A stretch of DNA of 64,000 nucleotides from Parapedobacter sp042666505 (GTDB taxonomy: Bacteria > Bacteroidota > Bacteroidia > Sphingobacteriales > Sphingobacteriaceae): contig NZ_JBHTDN010000002.1 of assembly GCF_042666505.1 (NCBI RefSeq), positions 124,001 through 188,000 on the forward strand. The letters run 5' to 3'. A program made the translations under genes and the position numbers. The notes under the pieces were generated by a model. It saw only the letters and a list, made by a program, of their open reading frames with translations. It did not search any database and was not told the origin of the DNA. This document shows, one piece after another, positions 43,062 through 51,058 of this stretch; positions within the stretch are counted from its first letter, which is position 1, and every line of letters starts with the position of its first letter.

Positions 43062-43862
43062 ATGCAGTGTTCACGACTCATCTCCGCGTACTCGACTGAA
43101 TTTTCATGCAAAGCACTGCATGTTATCACTCTATTCTTCTGGTTCGCTGTCCCTACCGTTTCAGCAGGCGCATACCCCACACCCCTCGCCCAGCAAGACA
43201 CAGCCCTCACCGGATACGTACTTGAATTGGAAAGCGGTGAGCCGTTACCGAACGTAGAGATCAAGAATCTAGCAACCGGAGTCCTAGCAGAAAGCCGTGC
43301 CGACGGTCAATTCACCATTCCGGTAAAAAAAAATCAGCGTCTGCAATTCGAATATCCTGGATACCGCACGGATACGCTGGTTGTAATCGAATTTGATATC
43401 AAGCGCGTGTATCTGACGTCGGACGGCAGTGCCATCCGAATCGATGAAGTCCAGATACAAGCGATGACAGACACGCGGCTAGCTGCGGAAATCCGGCGGG
43501 CGGAAGAAGAGGGACAGTTTACTGAGACGTCTCAGCGACGGGGCGGCGTGCGAATATCACCTTCACGATGGTTTGGGAACGAAGGACGGCAAGCGAGGCA
43601 ACGCTATAAACAATTGCTCGCGGAACAGGAGCGCCGAAAAATCGATGCACGTTTCACGCCGGAAATCATCCGTTCGTTAACGCCACTGACGGATGAAGAC
43701 CTTGAATTATATATGACGAAATATCGGCCCACAGTAGGCTTCCTGTCAACCGCCAGTGATGCGGATCTACGTCTTTATATCATGGATACTTATGCTGCAT
43801 TCAAAAAGCTAACGCCTGAACAGCGTGCCGAAATCAAAGCCCCAAAAACAGATAATCCCTAA
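43062..43862 (+). CDS. Exported protein with carboxypeptidase-like regulatory domain
   Basis: Protein of 266 residues, 20 bp after the M1 peptidase gene and probably in its operon. A hydrophobic signal region (ALHVITLFFWFAVPTVSAGA) is followed by a CarboxypepD_reg-like beta-sandwich (about 45-125: LTGYVLELESGEPLPNVEIKN in outline, ADGQFTIPV, YRTDTLVV). The C-terminal half is charged, with no domain I recognise. Function unknown; perhaps binds or assembles at the outer membrane. Confidence 0.8.
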   Translation: MQCSRLISAYSTEFSCKALHVITLFFWFAVPTVSAGAYPTPLAQQDTALTGYVLELESGEPLPNVEIKNLATGVLAESRADGQFTIPVKKNQRLQFEYPGYRTDTLVVIEFDIKRVYLTSDGSAIRIDEVQIQAMTDTRLAAEIRRAEEEGQFTETSQRRGGVRISPSRWFGNEGRQARQRYKQLLAEQERRKIDARFTPEIIRSLTPLTDEDLELYMTKYRPTVGFLSTASDADLRLYIMDTYAAFKKLTPEQRAEIKAPKTDNP

Positions 43863-44098
43863 CTAGCAATACGATCGGCTTTTTCAATTCCGTAATGAAG
43901 CCATATTCGTGCTCCGTGCATTTCTCGCGAGTGAGTAGATTGATGAAACCCTGTTCAGTTGATTTGTGTGGTTAGTTTCCATGATTGTTCTTTATTACTT
44001 TGGGTCAATAAAGAGCGAAAAAGTTACAAAATCGCAAAAAGTTGACTTCCCTGAAAACTTCTATCATGCTTTTAAACCATTTTGTTCACGATATTCGG

Positions 44099-44106
44099 TA
44101 AATTTG
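44099..44106 (+). promoter_or_regulatory. Candidate -7 box of the acyl-CoA dehydrogenase gene
   Basis: TAAATTTG, 31 bases before the ATG at 44138. TTTG at 44081-44084 is only 14 bp upstream, too close for a standard -33. The remainder of the 275-base gap 43863-44137 is AT-rich without a visible gene. Confidence 0.45.
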
Positions 44107-44137
44107 AAAAGTGTCTTCCAAATTTTTTTGAGAAAGA

Positions 44138-45646
44138 ATGGATAAAAACAACGATTTCGATGCATTTATCGGTAGATTTAAGACTGCACTTAAAACGGCA
44201 TTTCATGACCAGCACGACATTAACGAATTGAGTCTTGTGCGCGGTCTGCCTACTGAGGTATGGGCAGTAATCATGCAAGCGTCGCCGTTGTCGGTTGCTA
44301 TTCCCACGGAATACGACGGAAGGGGTGCGGTGGTAAAAGAATGTCTAAGCCTGTTGTCCGCAGCCTCGTATGAGTCACTCTCCCTCTCACTTACCTTCGG
44401 TATCAACATCGCCCTATTTCTTGAACCGCTGGCAAAATATGGCACTCCATCGCTGAAAGAAAAAGTTTTACCGGGATTTATTAGTGGACACCGCATGGGT
44501 GGATTAATGATTACCGAACCCGAATTTGGAAGTGACGCCCTGAATATGAAAACTGCCTATCAAAGCACCGAAGGTGGCTACGCGATAAAAGGTCATAAGC
44601 ATTGGCAGGGGCTCACCGGACAGGCAGACTATTGGTTGGTCGCCGCAAGGAAAGACTTGGGCAATGGCGAACTAGCGCGCGACGTGGACTTTTTCATGAC
44701 GGATAATTCCCAGGCACAACAACACATACAGGTAGAATCGATATATAGCAACCTCGGATTGTATATGATTCCGTACGGCTTGAATAAAATCGACGTCAAG
44801 GTACCGAACGATTATAGGCTACAACCCGAAAGCACCGGTATAAAAATGATGTTGGATATTTTGCATCGGAGCCGGATGCAATTTCCCGGAATGGGGATGG
44901 GTTTCATCAAACGTATGCTAGACGAGGCGCTATTCCATTGCACGAACCGGGTGGTCGGCACGGGAAACCTGCTAATGCTGGATTCGGTCCAGTTCCAACT
45001 GTCGAGGATCCAGACTGCCTACACCCTGTGCTCGGGAATGTGTGCCAGAAGTAGCGAAATCAGCGGTATTGCCCACAACCTGGCTCAAGAAGGATTGGAA
45101 GCCAACAGCATGAAAGCGCTTGTCACCGACCTAATGCAGGAATCCGCTCAATTATGTTTGCAAGTGTCAGGGGCTAATGGCTATCGGATCAGTCACATCG
45201 CCGGAAGGGGGATCGTGGATAGCCGACCGTTCCAGATTTTCGAGGGATCTAACGAAATGCTATACACGCAGATCGCAGAAATGGTACTGAAGCTTATGAA
45301 AAAGCAAAAAGAGCCCAATTTCTACCACTTCCTTTCTCAGTTTGGACGCACCAACCAATCCGCTCCCCAATTTACCGAGTACCTTCGGTTCGAACCCGAA
45401 ACCAACATTCCGCAGCGGAAATTAGTTGATCTCGGAAAGATCGTGGCGCGGTTGATCTGCGTGCAGTATGTGCTTGTGCTTAAAGAAAAGGGATTCAGGG
45501 AAGATCTCGTGGAAAGCTGCTTATTAAACATGAAGATGGACATTGCTCACCTAGCCTCGAACTTTTCGCTCAGCGGTCGTGCGGGTCTCATTCCGGAATA
45601 CCGGGACAAGAGCGACTGGATGGATTTTGTGGGAACGGCAAATTAA
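44138..45646 (+). CDS. Acyl-CoA dehydrogenase family protein
   Basis: Flavoprotein of 502 residues. N-terminal helical domain (about 1-125), middle beta domain beginning GGLMITEPEFGSDALNMKT (the ITEPxxGSD flavin/substrate signature), then the C-terminal helical domain with QIFEGSNEMLYTQIAE near residue 370, where related enzymes carry flavin contacts and the catalytic Glu region. A further 110-residue C-terminal extension makes it longer than short-chain members (about 380). Role in fatty acid or amino acid degradation; substrate chain length unknown. Monocistronic. Confidence 0.92.
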   Translation: MDKNNDFDAFIGRFKTALKTAFHDQHDINELSLVRGLPTEVWAVIMQASPLSVAIPTEYDGRGAVVKECLSLLSAASYESLSLSLTFGINIALFLEPLAKYGTPSLKEKVLPGFISGHRMGGLMITEPEFGSDALNMKTAYQSTEGGYAIKGHKHWQGLTGQADYWLVAARKDLGNGELARDVDFFMTDNSQAQQHIQVESIYSNLGLYMIPYGLNKIDVKVPNDYRLQPESTGIKMMLDILHRSRMQFPGMGMGFIKRMLDEALFHCTNRVVGTGNLLMLDSVQFQLSRIQTAYTLCSGMCARSSEISGIAHNLAQEGLEANSMKALVTDLMQESAQLCLQVSGANGYRISHIAGRGIVDSRPFQIFEGSNEMLYTQIAEMVLKLMKKQKEPNFYHFLSQFGRTNQSAPQFTEYLRFEPETNIPQRKLVDLGKIVARLICVQYVLVLKEKGFREDLVESCLLNMKMDIAHLASNFSLSGRAGLIPEYRDKSDWMDFVGTAN

Positions 45647-45656
45647 CACAAGCCGT

Positions 45657-45953
45657 CTACCAGACATCTTTGTTCGATGCCTGCAATACGTCTCGGACGT
45701 AAATAGCTAGCTCATCGTCTTCCGATGGGGTTTTTATACGTCTTCCCAGGGCAGCTTCCCAACTGTCCAATGCTTCTTCGATGGTGCTGCCGCTGCCTAC
45801 AATACCTGTCTGTACGTCCGGGCCCAGCACACAAAGGTATCCCTCGCTGCTTTCAAAAACTACCGGCCTAAGCTCCCTAGCGTTCGTCGAGAGATGTGTA
45901 TCTTCGTAATTGAGCTGAATTACGCGTTCTTCAGCCACTTTCATTTGTTCCAT
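45657..45953 (-). CDS. Small protein, possibly HicB-like fold
   Basis: Acidic protein of 98 residues. The middle part, VVFESSEGYLCVLGPDVQTG then VGSGSTIEEALDSWEAALG, resembles the beta-strand/helix pattern of HicB-type antitoxins (a short-chain sensor with GxGxTxEEA). No toxin gene (HicA) lies beside it. It could be an orphan antitoxin-like protein or an unrelated small protein. Its ATG lies at the end of a normal ORF near the tRNA-Leu. Not firmly recognised. Confidence 0.6.
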   Translation of the reverse strand: MEQMKVAEERVIQLNYEDTHLSTNARELRPVVFESSEGYLCVLGPDVQTGIVGSGSTIEEALDSWEAALGRRIKTPSEDDELAIYVRDVLQASNKDVW

Positions 45954-46080
45954 ATTGCGTATCTTGAGATATTACAGAAAAAACAACCGATCAATCAAAT
46001 TGTTGGCCGATGATTTTCGGCTTGCGCAAGAAAGGTTAAGGGCACGGCCACAGCCATCTGCCGGTGTGGTGGCTTCAATG

Positions 46081-46111
46081 AAAAATGCCCTTGCATAGCA
46101 AGGGCATTTTT
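46081..46111 (-). terminator. Terminator of tRNA-Leu
   Basis: Perfect 14-bp inverted repeat AAAAATGCCCTTGC-ata-GCAAGGGCATTTTT. The T-run on either strand makes it bidirectional; it ends the tRNA transcript four bases after the encoded CCA. Confidence 0.9.
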
Positions 46112-46114
46112 CAC

Positions 46115-46200
46115 TGGTGCGGAAGAGCAGATTCGAACTGCCACGCCCGTAGGGCGCCACCCCCTCAAGATGGTGCGTCTACCAATTTCGCCACTTCCGC
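46115..46200 (-). tRNA. tRNA-Leu (GAG)
   Basis: Type II tRNA on the minus strand: acceptor GCGGAAG/CTTCCGC, anticodon stem CCATC/GGTGG with loop TTGAGGG giving anticodon GAG, a long variable arm (CGCCCTACGGGCG) and T-loop GTTCGAATC. The 3' CCA is encoded, unlike in the tRNA-Arg of this window. Confidence 0.95.
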
Positions 46201-46216
46201 AGAGGTAATATGGGCG

Positions 46217-46224
46217 CAAAAGTA
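46217..46224 (-). promoter_or_regulatory. -7 box of tRNA-Leu
   Basis: Minus-strand TACTTTTG, 16 bases before the tRNA 5' end. No clear -33 element. Confidence 0.45.
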
Positions 46225-46273
46225 AGAGATTTTTTCTGTATTCTAACGTTTCGCCGAAATAAAAATATTACTT

Positions 46274-47167
46274 TTAACTTTCGTGCGGCACCGATGGAAG
46301 CGTTCTATCAATTAGTGTCTGTATAATTCCATCTACCAGCCCAACCCGAGGGACAATCACCTGACGGAGCCTGCCATATTTCATCAACGTCAGAAAAATC
46401 TCGCATGCCGGAATAATTACATCGGCGCGATCATTATTTAACCCCAACACATTGATGCGGTCTTTTAATGAAAACGAATTGAGATATTCATACAAAGATT
46501 TCAGTTTAGCATAGGAAATGGGCTTATCATCCTTTTCATTGGCCAATCTTGACAACTTGTTTATATTCCCTCCCGTGCCAATCCCATAAATCGTTTTAAA
46601 CATCCGCGTATGGTTTTTTACCCATGTTTTCATCTCTTCCCACGTTTCTTCCTTATCTTGATTATCCAGTATACGGATGGTGCCGATGTTAAATGAGGCC
46701 GACGCAACTAATTTGGTATCCGCAAATACCGACAATTCGGTGCTTCCTCCACCGACATCGATGTATAAATACGCTTTCTTGTTGCCAAGGTGCTGTTCAA
46801 TGTGGCTATTGTAGATGATTTCGGCCTCCTCGCGTCCTTCGATAATCTGCAAATCGATCCCCGTCTCTCTGATTTCCTTGGCGATGGATTGGCTATTTCC
46901 TGCTTCCCGCATAGCCGACGTTGCACAGGCCATGTAGTTACTCACCTTGTAAACGTCCATCAGATTACGGAACGCAACCATGGTCTTGATCAAGTCCGTT
47001 GCTTTCGATTCTGAGATATGCCGATCAATAAATGCATCGTCCCCTAACCGGAGAGGAACCCGCACTAATGTATTTTTCTTAAATGATATCGTGCCGTTGT
47101 TTTGAATAATATCGGCTATCAACAGCCTCACCGCGTTCGATCCAATATCTATTGCTGCGTATCTCAC
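46274..47167 (-). CDS. ppx: Exopolyphosphatase, Ppx/GppA family (short form)
   Basis: Hydrolase of 297 residues of the actin-like ASKHA fold. Phosphate-1 loop AAIDIGSNAVRLLIAD at the N-terminus and phosphate-2 motif YLYIDVGGGSTELSVF at about 133-148 mark Ppx/GppA. Only the two actin-like domains are present; the C-terminal HD-like domain of E. coli Ppx is absent, as in the short forms. It removes terminal phosphates from polyphosphate (or pppGpp). It is read 6 bp after ppk1, pairing synthesis and breakdown in one operon. Confidence 0.92.
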   Translation of the reverse strand: MRYAAIDIGSNAVRLLIADIIQNNGTISFKKNTLVRVPLRLGDDAFIDRHISESKATDLIKTMVAFRNLMDVYKVSNYMACATSAMREAGNSQSIAKEIRETGIDLQIIEGREEAEIIYNSHIEQHLGNKKAYLYIDVGGGSTELSVFADTKLVASASFNIGTIRILDNQDKEETWEEMKTWVKNHTRMFKTIYGIGTGGNINKLSRLANEKDDKPISYAKLKSLYEYLNSFSLKDRINVLGLNNDRADVIIPACEIFLTLMKYGRLRQVIVPRVGLVDGIIQTLIDRTLPSVPHES

Positions 47168-47173
47168 GTTTAA

Positions 47174-49240
47174 TTATGATTTATATTTCAAATAATTGTA
47201 GGTATCTTCCTGTGCGCGGTGCCTGATTCTGCTTTTGCCGCCGATGTATCGGTTGTTATTGAGTTGATTGATTTCCCGTGCTTTGGTATTATCGCGCAAC
47301 TGAATATTGATAATATCGCGGATCTCGCACCGAATACGCTCATCCAGGATCGGAAAAGCCACCTCTACCCGTCGATCAATGTTACGCGCCATCAGGTCGG
47401 CAGACGACAGGTAAATTAATTCGTTCCCTCCATTTCCAAATATCCATACTCGGGCATGTTCCAGATACCGATCCACGATACTCCTAACCGTAATTCGTTC
47501 GCTGAATCCCGGCTGACCGGGCACGAGACAGCACATGCCGCGTACAATAAGTTGGATGGTCACCCCGGCATTGTTCGCTTCGTACAATTTCTCGATGATC
47601 TCTTCGTCGGAGAGGCTGTTCATCTTTAGTACCATATACCCTTTTTTACCAGATTTAGCTACGTCGATTTCATTTTTTATCAACTGATAAAGCCGCTGGC
47701 GGGTTTCCAGCGGAGAAGCAATGATCGCCTTGTAGCCGCGATGAAATGTCTGTTTTTCTAGCCCCCGGAACAAACGCTTCAGGTCTTTTGTAATTAAAGG
47801 ATTGACCGTAAATAAACTGTGATCGCCATAAAGCTTGGCCGTCTTCTCGTTGAAGTTTCCCGTAGCCAGGTTTGCATAATATACCAACCCTCGTTTTTCC
47901 CGCCTCGCAATCAAACAGATTTTTGCATGAACTTTATATTGTACGATCCCGATATTCACATTTACACCTCCCTCTTCCAGTTGATTACGCCAATAGATAT
48001 TAGCTTCTTCGTCGAAGCGGGCTTTTAACTCGAGTAAGCAATTTACTTTTTTGCCATTTTTTGCCGCGTTGATAAGCGCATTGATTACGCTGGAATTCTC
48101 AGCCAGTCGATAAAGACAGATGCTGATTTCCCTGACTTTGGGATCCATAGCCGCCTCCCTCAGAAAATGGACAATATAGTCAAACGACTGATAAGGCAAA
48201 CTTACCAAGTAATCCCGCTGTGCCATCTGGCTGAATATACTCCGGCCTAAATCTAGGTTGTTAACCCGCAATTGAGGCATCGGTGGGTATTCCAACGAAG
48301 CCTCCCCCACATTGGGAAAGCCAATAAAATCCTTGAAATTATGATAACGGCCACCTGGGATGAGTGCCTCGGAATCCAATTTCATACATGAAACCAGGTA
48401 ATTGAGCGTATCAAGAGGAATGTCATTGTCGTACAACAATCGCATAGGCCGGCCTTTATCTCTGCGCTGCAAACTACGCATCAAGGCTTCGACAAATCGT
48501 TCGCTGATGTTGGCATCCAGATCCAATTCTGCGTCGCGTGTGAGCTGAATACTGTACGCTTCAACCGTATCGTATTCGAAAATAAAAAACAGATCGTCCA
48601 AACAATATCGGATGATATCGTCCAGCAAAATGATAAACTTCAACCCTTTATTTTCAGGCAAAATCAGGAATCTGGATAAAATGGCTGTGGGAATTTCTAC
48701 CAACGCATGTTTAACCTTCTTACGGAAAGTCAACTTCACGATAAAGTAAATATGCCGGTCTTTCAGCTCCGGAAACGGTTTGCTCGAATTTATATCCTCC
48801 AGCATGATCGGAACCAGCGAAGGCAACACAGCACGCCTGAAATAACCACGCACGTATTCACCCCGGGCAACATTCAGTTGTTGCTCATTGATAATAAATA
48901 TCTTCTGAGCTTCCAATTCCTTGATAATTTCATGCTCATATAGATAGTCAAACCGTTTTTCAAGCTTTACAACAATATTCTTAATTTCATTCAGGATCTT
49001 TTTGGGGTTGAAACCAAGCATGCTTTTGGTCTTGGTGTTAATGTCAACAAGCCGATTAAGGGTGGCAACCCGCACGCGGTAAAATTCGTCTAAATTGGAA
49101 GAAAATATCGCTAAAAACCGCAGACGCTCGATGAGCGGTACCGTTTTATCTGCGGCCTCCTGCAATACACGCTCGTTGAAATACAACCAGCTTAATTCGC
49201 GGTTTATAAGTGGAAATTTGTGCTTCACAACTGTTAACAT
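47174..49240 (-). CDS. ppk1: Polyphosphate kinase 1
   Basis: Enzyme of 688 residues that makes polyphosphate from ATP. N-terminal (FPLINRELSWLYFNERVLQEA), head and two catalytic domains are all present, the normal PPK1 length. The autophosphorylated His corresponds to His438 in YKVHAKICLI. The second conserved His of E. coli PPK (H454) is Asn457 here (YYANLATGNFNEKTAKLYGD). ATG at 49240 is used; an in-frame TTG at 49276 is unlikely. ppx follows in the same operon. Confidence 0.95.
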   Translation of the reverse strand: MLTVVKHKFPLINRELSWLYFNERVLQEAADKTVPLIERLRFLAIFSSNLDEFYRVRVATLNRLVDINTKTKSMLGFNPKKILNEIKNIVVKLEKRFDYLYEHEIIKELEAQKIFIINEQQLNVARGEYVRGYFRRAVLPSLVPIMLEDINSSKPFPELKDRHIYFIVKLTFRKKVKHALVEIPTAILSRFLILPENKGLKFIILLDDIIRYCLDDLFFIFEYDTVEAYSIQLTRDAELDLDANISERFVEALMRSLQRRDKGRPMRLLYDNDIPLDTLNYLVSCMKLDSEALIPGGRYHNFKDFIGFPNVGEASLEYPPMPQLRVNNLDLGRSIFSQMAQRDYLVSLPYQSFDYIVHFLREAAMDPKVREISICLYRLAENSSVINALINAAKNGKKVNCLLELKARFDEEANIYWRNQLEEGGVNVNIGIVQYKVHAKICLIARREKRGLVYYANLATGNFNEKTAKLYGDHSLFTVNPLITKDLKRLFRGLEKQTFHRGYKAIIASPLETRQRLYQLIKNEIDVAKSGKKGYMVLKMNSLSDEEIIEKLYEANNAGVTIQLIVRGMCCLVPGQPGFSERITVRSIVDRYLEHARVWIFGNGGNELIYLSSADLMARNIDRRVEVAFPILDERIRCEIRDIINIQLRDNTKAREINQLNNNRYIGGKSRIRHRAQEDTYNYLKYKS

Positions 49241-49378
49241 GCGGCCGTCTAAAGTTATTCCGGCCAATAATAACAATGTAAAGTTTCGTTAGTGTTAACT
49301 ATGCATTAATTCACCATGACCAAACATCGTATCACACCGGCGCTTTATCGGCAATAACGTTAAAATACCTTCAAAAGG

Positions 49379-50419
49379 CTACTGGTAGTCGCCATTCCAG
49401 GCCGGCTGCTCGAGTATTTCCATCTGCCACAGAATTTCCTCGGGCTTCACCGGAAAAGGTTCATTCTTCCGTATCTGTGCGAATACGGCATTGAATAAGT
49501 CATTGTAATCTCCTTTAAGCGCCTCCCTGTACCGCATTTCACGGTCACCATTTGGTTTAACGAGCGTGATCAGGCCTTCCTTACCCGCCGGCTCAATCCC
49601 GTATTGGGGGTCCTTCGGTGACATTCCCCCCTGCAGCTGATCTTCCTGAACATCAGCCCTTACCTTCTGAAACGATCCTTTAACGCCATGCAGCACGTAG
49701 GCCGGCAAGGGATTGGCGACCAGCAAGCTGGCGTGGATGAAGACCGTAAATCCTTTCGGATAACTAAGCACCAACGTTGAGAAATCGTCAACTTCGGAAC
49801 CGGGTCGATGTGTGGCTACTATTTTTAAACTCCTCGCAGGTTTGCCAAAAAGACTGATCACTTGATCCAGCAGGTGTGGCCCAAGATCATACAATACACC
49901 GCTTCCCGGAATTTTCAGCTCTTTAAATATTTTTGGGCTTTTTTCCATGCGGTAGCGATCAAACCGCACGTGCATTTCAATCAGCTCACCAAGTGTCTCT
50001 CGTTCGACCACACGTTTAAGCAGCTTGAAATCGCTATCCCAGCGACGGTTCTGGAAAACCATCACATGCCGGCCAACCTCTTTTCCCAGCTCAAATATTT
50101 TTCTTGCATCTTCGGCACTGGGCGCAAATGGCTTCTCCACTAAAATATGTTTCCCGGCCTTCAGCGCTTTTGTTGCATAGTCCACATGCGTGTCATTGGG
50201 AGTGTTAACGATGACAAGCTCAATTTTATCGTCACTCAGCAATTCATCTACCGAATCGTAGCTAACTACGTTCGGATACCGTTGCTGGGCTCGCTTCTCG
50301 TGCCTTTCGACAACGGCCCGTAGCTCAAACCGGCTTTTTTGATGGATAAATGGCGCATGGAATACCCTACCGGACATCCCATACGACAAAATACCTGTGA
50401 CAATGCTCTTTTTGGACAT
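49379..50419 (-). CDS. Gfo/Idh/MocA-family oxidoreductase
   Basis: Cytoplasmic NAD(P)-dependent dehydrogenase of 346 residues. Rossmann start TGILSYGMSGRVFHAPF, EKP motif HILVEKPFAP at about residue 95, and the C-terminal GFO_IDH_MocA_C domain with the catalytic-region GSGVLYDLGPHLLDQ (Asp-x-x-x-His) near residue 180. It has no signal peptide, unlike the homologue at 13664. The sugar or inositol substrate is unknown. The DUF4142 gene lies 13 bp upstream on the same strand. Confidence 0.93.
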   Translation of the reverse strand: MSKKSIVTGILSYGMSGRVFHAPFIHQKSRFELRAVVERHEKRAQQRYPNVVSYDSVDELLSDDKIELVIVNTPNDTHVDYATKALKAGKHILVEKPFAPSAEDARKIFELGKEVGRHVMVFQNRRWDSDFKLLKRVVERETLGELIEMHVRFDRYRMEKSPKIFKELKIPGSGVLYDLGPHLLDQVISLFGKPARSLKIVATHRPGSEVDDFSTLVLSYPKGFTVFIHASLLVANPLPAYVLHGVKGSFQKVRADVQEDQLQGGMSPKDPQYGIEPAGKEGLITLVKPNGDREMRYREALKGDYNDLFNAVFAQIRKNEPFPVKPEEILWQMEILEQPAWNGDYQ

Positions 50420-50432
50420 TGCAAATGTGGAT

Positions 50433-50987
50433 TTAGTGATGCGCGCCGTGCTCCTCGTGGCCGCCAGCCAGGGCGAAAACCTCTTTTACCGCCGGCAGCT
50501 TTTCGTTCGCGTAGGCTTTCAATGTTTTGGATGTATTCCGGCTAACCCGGTTGAAATGCTCTAAAATTGCCCCTTGCTCGTGTTGAACATGCGCGGTGTA
50601 CGCTTCGTTATTAAAACCGGTCAAGCTATCCGTAGCAAAATGATGGGGCATAGAAAAACCCGGAATGCCCGGATCAGGCAAAACTACGTGAAATGCGGAC
50701 GCCAAAGTCTCCAACTCAGGAATCATTTCACCATACAAATCGCTGATCTTCGAGGCTAAATTCTTGGTCGCTGCAGAAGCCCCAACCGACTGTACATATT
50801 TGGCTAGTTGCACTTCGTATACAGCCTTTTCATGCGCCAACTTAAAAAACAGATACCCTTCGGTGTCTACATTGGTTTCATTGTTGAGCAACAACGATCT
50901 CTTTGCCGGCTCACCGGCATGCCGTGTACATGAACTTACTGCCGCAACCAAGGGCAAAGCCATCAAAAAAATATTCCTAAGTTTCAT
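50433..50987 (-). CDS. DUF4142 lipoprotein
   Basis: Protein of 184 residues with a lipoprotein signal (MKLRNIFLMALPLVAAVSSC; Cys20). The mature part is an alpha-helical bundle of the ferritin-like DUF4142 type, with the conserved tail HFNRVSRNTSKTLKAYANEK in outline. The C-terminus is His-rich (GGHEEHGAHH), which may bind metal. Function of DUF4142 unknown; often in stress-related loci. It has its own promoter and probably carries the oxidoreductase gene downstream. Confidence 0.85.
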   Translation of the reverse strand: MKLRNIFLMALPLVAAVSSCTRHAGEPAKRSLLLNNETNVDTEGYLFFKLAHEKAVYEVQLAKYVQSVGASAATKNLASKISDLYGEMIPELETLASAFHVVLPDPGIPGFSMPHHFATDSLTGFNNEAYTAHVQHEQGAILEHFNRVSRNTSKTLKAYANEKLPAVKEVFALAGGHEEHGAHH

Positions 50988-51006
50988 AAAAATTCATTTA
51001 CCGAGA

Positions 51007-51037
51007 CAAACTTAGCGAAAAATGTCATGCCCATCAA
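51007..51037 (-). promoter_or_regulatory. Promoter of the DUF4142 gene
   Basis: Minus strand: -33 TTG (51037-51035), 20-bp spacer, -7 TAAGTTTG (51014-51007), 20 bases before the ATG at 50987. Good match to the Bacteroidota consensus. Confidence 0.7.
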
Positions 51038-51058
51038 CAGTTTTGTCGGAACGGCCTG

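Noticed and set aside
43061..43122. Inverted repeat CATGCAGTG/CACTGCATG around the start of the exported protein gene
   Set aside because: 9-bp arms 44 bases apart are expected several times by chance in 64 kb; no other sign of regulation.
45995..46219. Minus-strand ORF of 74 codons covering tRNA-Leu
   Set aside because: Reads through the tRNA-Leu sequence; a known kind of false ORF.
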